Source of the DNA: Actinomycetes bacterium | Lineage (GTDB): Bacteria; Actinomycetota; Acidimicrobiia; Acidimicrobiales; RAAP-2 | Direction: 5' to 3' | DNA length: 64,000 nucleotides | Assembly: GCA_021779855.1 (NCBI GenBank) | Contig: JAJXZW010000007.1 | Coordinates: 38,782 to 102,781 of the forward strand | In this document: positions 60,423-64,000 of the stretch, in pieces | Layout: the number at the start of each line of letters is the position of its first letter | Numbering within the stretch: the first letter of the stretch is position 1 | The notes under the pieces: model-generated | Databases searched by the model: none | What the model saw: the letters and a program-made list of their open reading frames with translations, nothing else | What the model was told of the DNA's origin: nothing | Program-made: the position numbers and the translations under genes

Positions 60423-60896
60423 GTGAGCGTGGAGAGCCGGCAGTCGAGTGCCCCCGCGAGGGTCGACGAGGTGCTGGCCCGCGTGCGCGAGGCCGGGGGT
60501 CGGGCGACGACCTCGCGGCGGATCCTGCTCGAGCGGCTCTTCGCCGAGGGCTCCCACAAGACCGCCGAGGAGCTGGCCCACGAGGTCCAGCGGATCGCCC
60601 CCGACGTGCACCTCTCGACGATCTACCGCAACCTCGAGGAGCTCGAGCGCCTCGGCGTCGTGACCCACGCCCACCTGGGCCACGGGCCCGCCACCTACCA
60701 TCTCGCGACCGAGACCCACGGTCACCTCTCGTGCGAGTCGTGCGGGGCAACCCTCGAGGCGCCGCTCGGTCTGTTCGACGGACTGGCCGAGGCGGCACGC
60801 GCGGCGTTCGGCTTCGAGATCGACCCGCGTCACTTCGCGGTGCTGGGTCACTGCGCCGCGTGTCGCGCCCGCGAGGCCGGCGCCGAGGCTGACTAG
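60423..60896 (+). CDS. Fur-family metalloregulator, probably nickel-responsive (Nur-like)
   Basis: A 157-residue Fur-type repressor: HTH region RATTSRRILLERLFAEGSHK and VHLSTIYRNLEELERLGVV, then the metal-binding GHGPATYHLATETHGHLSCE. Two CxxC pairs (SCESCG and CAACR) bind structural zinc. The divergent NiCoT gene suggests it senses nickel or cobalt; Zur or Fur function cannot be excluded. GTG 60423 is used; GTG 60429 is an alternative. It ends 4 nt from the convergent ClC stop. Confidence 0.9.
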   Translation: MSVESRQSSAPARVDEVLARVREAGGRATTSRRILLERLFAEGSHKTAEELAHEVQRIAPDVHLSTIYRNLEELERLGVVTHAHLGHGPATYHLATETHGHLSCESCGATLEAPLGLFDGLAEAARAAFGFEIDPRHFAVLGHCAACRAREAGAEAD

Positions 60897-60900
60897 GGCG

Positions 60901-62700
60901 TCACGCCCGTCTCGGCCACGGGTCGAGGATCCGTTCGGCGCGACGCTCCTCTTCGAGCAGGCGTCGACGCGCGCGCAAGAGATCGAACTCGCTCACGAGT
61001 CCCACCACGACGCTCGGTGAGGCTCGATCGACGACCGGCACGACGCCGACCGAGTGCTCGACCATGCGATCGGCGACCGCGCGCAGGATCTCGTCGGGGT
61101 AGGCGACGACTCGTGGCGCCGCCGCGGCCTCGCCGACCGGGGTCGTGGCGTCGTCGCGACCGGCGAGTACGACCGACCACGGGACGACCCCGACGAGGCC
61201 CGCGTCGCCGAGGACCGGGTAGAGGCGCTGCCGTCGGGCGGGCGACCCCTCGGGCAGCCGGTGGTAGAGCGCGGCGAGGGGCTCGTGGGGCTCCGTCGTC
61301 GTGAGGTCGCGGGCCATCACCTCGCGCACGAAGGTCGCCTCGAGCGGGTCGACGGCGTACTCGCGCATCACGTGGAAGCCCCGCCGGGCCACCTTCTCGG
61401 TGAGGATCGAGCGCTTGAGGACGAGGACGCTCACCAGGTGGGCGCAGCTGGCCGTCACGAGCAGGGGCAGAAGGCTGTTGGGGTCGTGGGTCAGTTCGAA
61501 GGCGAAGACGATCGCCGTGAAGGGCGAGCGAGTGACCCCCGCCAACGCCCCGCCGAGTCCGATGAGCGCCCAGCTCCCGGGCGTTGCCCCGGGCAGGACG
61601 TGGCCGAGGACGCCCCCCAGGGCCGCCCCCACCATCATGATGGGCGCGAGGATGCCCCCGCTCGTGCCCGAGCCGAGGCTGAAGGACCAGATCGTCGTCT
61701 TCACGACCAGGAGGACGAGCATCGCCCCGACACCGAGCTCGCCGAGGAGCGTCGCGTGGATCGTGGCGTAGCCCACCCCGAGGGCCCGAGGGTCGGCGAG
61801 GCCACCGACCCCGACGACGGCTCCGCCGATGAGGGGCCACCACATCCAGTGCAACCGGCCTCGGAGGCGCATGAAGAGGTCCTCGCTGCGGTAGACGGCC
61901 TGGGTCATGACCCAGGCCAACAGACCGCAGGCCACCCCCACCACCACGGCGCCCACGAGCGCTACGCCACCCGCGGGGACCGGTGCCGCTAGGGGGAAGA
62001 GGGGCTGGGCCGAGATGAGCCCGGCGTGGGCGAGCTCGAGGCGCAGCCCGCCGGCCGTCGCGGCCGCCGTGCCGATGAGGACCATCGAGCGGGGTCGGAA
62101 CTCGAACGCCAGCAGCTCGACCCCGAACAGCGTCGCCGCGACGGGTGTGCCGAAGACCGCGGCCATGCCCGCGGCGGCGCCGGCCACGAGCAGGCTGCGC
62201 CGCTCCGCGGCCGTGAAGTGGAAGAGTTGCCCGACGATGGAGCCGACGGCCCCGCCGGTGAGGATGATGGGACCCTCGGCGCCGAAGGGGCCGCCCGAGC
62301 CGATGCTGACCGCGCTCGCGATGGGCTTGAGCACGGCGAGGCGTGGCTGGACGGTGCTGCCGTTGATCAGGATCCGCTCCATCGCCTCGGGGATCCCGTG
62401 GCCCCGGATCTGCTCGGAGCCGAAGCGGGCCATGAGCCCGACGACGAGACCGCCGGCGATCGGGATGAGGACAGTCCACACCCCGAGCTTCTCGGTGCCG
62501 GGCGCGACCAGCGAGACGCCGACGCGCTGGAAGTAGAAGAGGTTGGTGAACAGCCCGATCATGTCGAGCAGGGCGAGCGCGATGCCCGTCGAGAGGACGC
62601 CGATGCCGATCGCGATCGGCACCAGCCGCACGACGCGGGCGGTCGTGGTGAAGTCGCCGAGACGGTCCTCGGCGCCCCCGACGGGCGGGTCGCCGCTCAT
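60901..62700 (-). CDS. ClC-family chloride channel/antiporter with CBS domains
   Basis: A 599-residue protein: ClC core of ~430 residues with GSGGPFGAEGPIILTGGAVG (selectivity filter and gating Glu), FGTPVAATLFGVELL, and GSGTSGGILAPIMMVGAALG, then two cytoplasmic CBS repeats (residues ~455-585; VREVMARDLTTTEPHEPLAA) that bind adenine nucleotides. It moves chloride across the membrane, often with protons. ATG start; divergent marR gene lies across overlapping palindromes. Confidence 0.92.
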   Translation of the reverse strand: MSGDPPVGGAEDRLGDFTTTARVVRLVPIAIGIGVLSTGIALALLDMIGLFTNLFYFQRVGVSLVAPGTEKLGVWTVLIPIAGGLVVGLMARFGSEQIRGHGIPEAMERILINGSTVQPRLAVLKPIASAVSIGSGGPFGAEGPIILTGGAVGSIVGQLFHFTAAERRSLLVAGAAAGMAAVFGTPVAATLFGVELLAFEFRPRSMVLIGTAAATAGGLRLELAHAGLISAQPLFPLAAPVPAGGVALVGAVVVGVACGLLAWVMTQAVYRSEDLFMRLRGRLHWMWWPLIGGAVVGVGGLADPRALGVGYATIHATLLGELGVGAMLVLLVVKTTIWSFSLGSGTSGGILAPIMMVGAALGGVLGHVLPGATPGSWALIGLGGALAGVTRSPFTAIVFAFELTHDPNSLLPLLVTASCAHLVSVLVLKRSILTEKVARRGFHVMREYAVDPLEATFVREVMARDLTTTEPHEPLAALYHRLPEGSPARRQRLYPVLGDAGLVGVVPWSVVLAGRDDATTPVGEAAAAPRVVAYPDEILRAVADRMVEHSVGVVPVVDRASPSVVVGLVSEFDLLRARRRLLEEERRAERILDPWPRRA

Positions 62701-62724
62701 CGGGCCGGTAGCGTGGCCAGAAAC

Positions 62725-62744
62725 ATCGTAGTACGATATTATCG
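62725..62744. promoter_or_regulatory. Two overlapping palindromes, likely MarR operator
   Basis: ATCGTAGTACGAT (62725-62737) and CGATATTATCG (62734-62744) are both perfect palindromes sharing CGAT, in the 52-bp gap between divergent clc and marR. TATTAT inside could serve as the marR -10. Confidence 0.7.
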
Positions 62745-62752
62745 AAGGTCGA

Positions 62753-63160
62753 GTGACCCTCTCTGCCTCGACCTACGCGCGCCTGCTGGCCTTACGGACG
62801 GGCCTGCGTCGCTTCCAGCACTGGAGCGAGCAGCAGGCGCGCGCCCAGGGACTCACCCCGGCCCAACACCAGCTCATGCTCGCGGTGCGCGGTCACGGCG
62901 ACCCCCGGGGCCCGACCATCGGCGACGTGGCGGAGTACCTCCTCCTCCAGCACCACAGCGCGGTAGGACTGGTCGACCGGGCCGTCGAGGCCGGGCTCGT
63001 GCGTCGGGTCCGCACGGATGACGACCACCGCGTGGTGCGCCTCGCCCTGACGGCCGACGGCGGCCGCCGGCTCGAACGGCTCTCGACCCAGCACCTCGAG
63101 GAGATAGAGCGTCTCGCACCCCTGCTGCGGGGCCTGGCTAGGGGGCTCGAGGTCAGCTAA
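62753..63160 (+). CDS. MarR-family transcription regulator
   Basis: A 135-residue winged-helix protein: LTPAQHQLMLAVRGHGDPRG, IGDVAEYLLLQHHSAVGLVD recognition helix, then RRVRTDDDHRVVRLALTADG wing, flanked by dimerisation helices. It probably represses itself and the divergent ClC gene through the palindromes. GTG start without a clear ribosome site. Ligand unknown. An IS630 element begins about 15 nt after its stop. Confidence 0.92.
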   Translation: MTLSASTYARLLALRTGLRRFQHWSEQQARAQGLTPAQHQLMLAVRGHGDPRGPTIGDVAEYLLLQHHSAVGLVDRAVEAGLVRRVRTDDDHRVVRLALTADGGRRLERLSTQHLEEIERLAPLLRGLARGLEVS

Positions 63161-63190
63161 AGAGGTTCGTATAATAGAGTGACACATTGG

Positions 63191-63769
63191 TCACAGAGTG
63201 AGGCCGCACTGCCGCAGGAACGAGTGGCACAGTTCTGTGTCAGAGCCGATCCGCTCGAGGCCGGCGTCGGCGTGGGCGGTGGCCTCGCCGATCGTGTCGG
63301 GACAGAGGTTGGCGAGCTCGCGGGACTTGAGCTTTCCCCACACCGGCTCGATCGGGTTGAGGTCGTGGCCGTAGGCGGGCAAGCGTTCGACCACGAGCCA
63401 GTGTCGCTGGGTCTTCAGCCAGGCCCGCATCGCATTGGACCGGTGACCGGGCAGGCCGTCCCAGATGAGGGTGGCCTTGTCTCCACCCCGGTGTCCGCGC
63501 AATTGAGTGAGAAAGTCGATCAGCGCGACGTCGTTGTGGGTGCCGGGGATCATCGAGAAGACCAGCCACGCCCCTTCGCCGCGCGGGTCGTAGCCGAGGG
63601 CGGCCGACCTCGACAGGCGCTTCCAGTTCGAGAGGTGCTGGCGCAGCACCGGAGTCTGTCCGCGCCTCGCCCAGGGCGCCCTCACCGAGGGGAGGAGGCT
63701 GAAGCCGCTCTCGTCGTGGATGATGATCCAGGCCCTTCGCCGTCGGGCGTTCCCTCTACCCGGGCCCAC
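63191..63769 (-). CDS. IS630 transposase, DDE domain frame (orfB)
   Basis: The 192-codon frame carries the DDE catalytic domain: IIIHDESGFSLLP (first Asp), TLIWDGLPGHRS (second Asp), YGHDLNPIEPVWGKLKSREL (Glu). All three are intact. It has no convincing start of its own and overlaps orfA by about 88 nt; a -1 frameshift between the two would give one protein of normal IS630 layout. Confidence 0.87.
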   Translation of the reverse strand: MGPGRGNARRRRAWIIIHDESGFSLLPSVRAPWARRGQTPVLRQHLSNWKRLSRSAALGYDPRGEGAWLVFSMIPGTHNDVALIDFLTQLRGHRGGDKATLIWDGLPGHRSNAMRAWLKTQRHWLVVERLPAYGHDLNPIEPVWGKLKSRELANLCPDTIGEATAHADAGLERIGSDTELCHSFLRQCGLTL

Positions 63770-64000
63770 TCGACCTTGGCCCGGTGCTCGATCGCCGCGT
63801 CGTCGCGTTCGAGGGCGCGTCCCGCCGGGCGTTGGCGACTCCAGCCCAACCTCGCGAGGATCCTCCCGACGTAACCAGGGTGGTAAGAGACGCCGGTCAC
63901 GCGCTCGATGACCTCGCCCACGCGGGCCAGTGTCCAGAGCTCCGTGGGATACCCGTTGGCGAGTGGCCCTTTCACGAGTTCGCGCTCGACTCTCGTCAGG
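63682..64000 (-). CDS. IS630 transposase, HTH frame (orfA, partial)
   Basis: The frame is open to the right edge, so the true start is outside; GTG 63975 is internal. It reads LANGYPTELWTLARVGEVIE then RVTGVSYHPGYVGRILARLG, WSRQRPAGRALERDD, the winged-helix DNA-binding half of IS630 transposases. Continuity into orfB requires a -1 shift near 63750-63770. Confidence 0.82.
   Translation of the reverse strand, partial: LTRVERELVKGPLANGYPTELWTLARVGEVIERVTGVSYHPGYVGRILARLGWSRQRPAGRALERDDAAIEHRAKVEWARVEGTPDGEGPGSSSTTRAASASSPR

Larger units (their letters stand above)
63176..64000 (-). mobile_element. IS630-family element (runs off the window)
   Basis: The left edge lies at the TA near 63174 (ATAATA-GAGTGACACA), fitting TA-target insertion. 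It encodes a two-frame transposase on the minus strand. The other end and its inverted repeat are outside the window, so the terminus is approximate. Confidence 0.75.

Noticed and set aside
58777-60798. 673-aa minus-strand ORF
   Set aside because: Real coding is the C-terminal DUF488 part; the remainder is a shifted shadow of the NiCoT gene.

Overview
The window is about 64 kb of very GC-rich DNA. It reads as an actinobacterial chromosome: two WhiB-type regulators, a DUF2342 / YlbL-Lon / UPF0182 neighbourhood known from mycobacteria, a CtpE-like P-type ATPase, a P1B-5 metal ATPase with a hemerythrin tail, a PIG-L deacetylase of the mycothiol type, and many GTG starts. At least nine genes have a TANNNT box only 6-8 nt before the start codon, which suggests leaderless transcription. 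A deep-branching actinomycete (for example Acidimicrobiia) is an inference; no rRNA is present to prove it.

Layout. 0-3.3 kb: histidine catabolism, hutH (3' end), hutU, hutI, overlapping on the + strand. A glutamate formiminotransferase that could take the next step lies at 8.4-9.3 kb, in a bicistron behind a whiB gene. 4.6-8 kb: MoxR-type AAA+ ATPase plus VWA protein. 9.6-19.7 kb: a cell-envelope cluster (DUF2342 pseudo-zincin, HtrA-like pseudoprotease, MreB-like actin, HEAT protein, YlbL/Lon protease, DivIVA-like coiled coil, UPF0182). 19.7-22.7 kb: FAD-linked glycolate/lactate-type dehydrogenase and a secreted protein. 22.8-26.6 kb: a ferric-iron ABC importer (fbpCBA) behind an IdeR/DtxR-type iron box. 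26.7-28.0 kb: MgtC/DUF4010 protein and an initiator tRNA-Met.

28.0-36.7 kb is an accessory island next to the tRNA. An IS481-family element has been split by an IS110-family element. The IS110 leader appears to encode a bridge RNA whose donor guides match both element ends and whose target guides match the occupied site. Fragments of ISL3-, IS21- and IS1634-type elements surround an MMPL transporter, a VOC protein and a CuA-like cupredoxin. 36.7-39.5 kb: a frameshifted HAD dehalogenase, a DsbA-like oxidoreductase, and a peroxiredoxin divergent from a TetR gene around a 20-bp palindrome. 39.6-41.5 kb: propionyl-CoA synthetase.

41.6-49.1 kb: a membrane protein, 1-Cys peroxiredoxin, PiT phosphate permease with a possible leaderless mini-ORF, a thioredoxin/DUF302/PIG-L operon behind a CsoR-like palindrome, and a YihY-MFS pair. 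49.6-57 kb: an ABC-2 exporter and two P-type ATPases. 57-62.7 kb: Gmad2 protein, UspA, cupin/DUF488 genes, a NiCoT nickel/cobalt permease divergent from a Fur-family gene, and a ClC channel divergent from a MarR gene. The window ends inside an IS630-family element. Metal handling (Fe import, Ni/Co import, P1B-5 export, CsoR-like site) and thiol/peroxide defence are the recurring themes.
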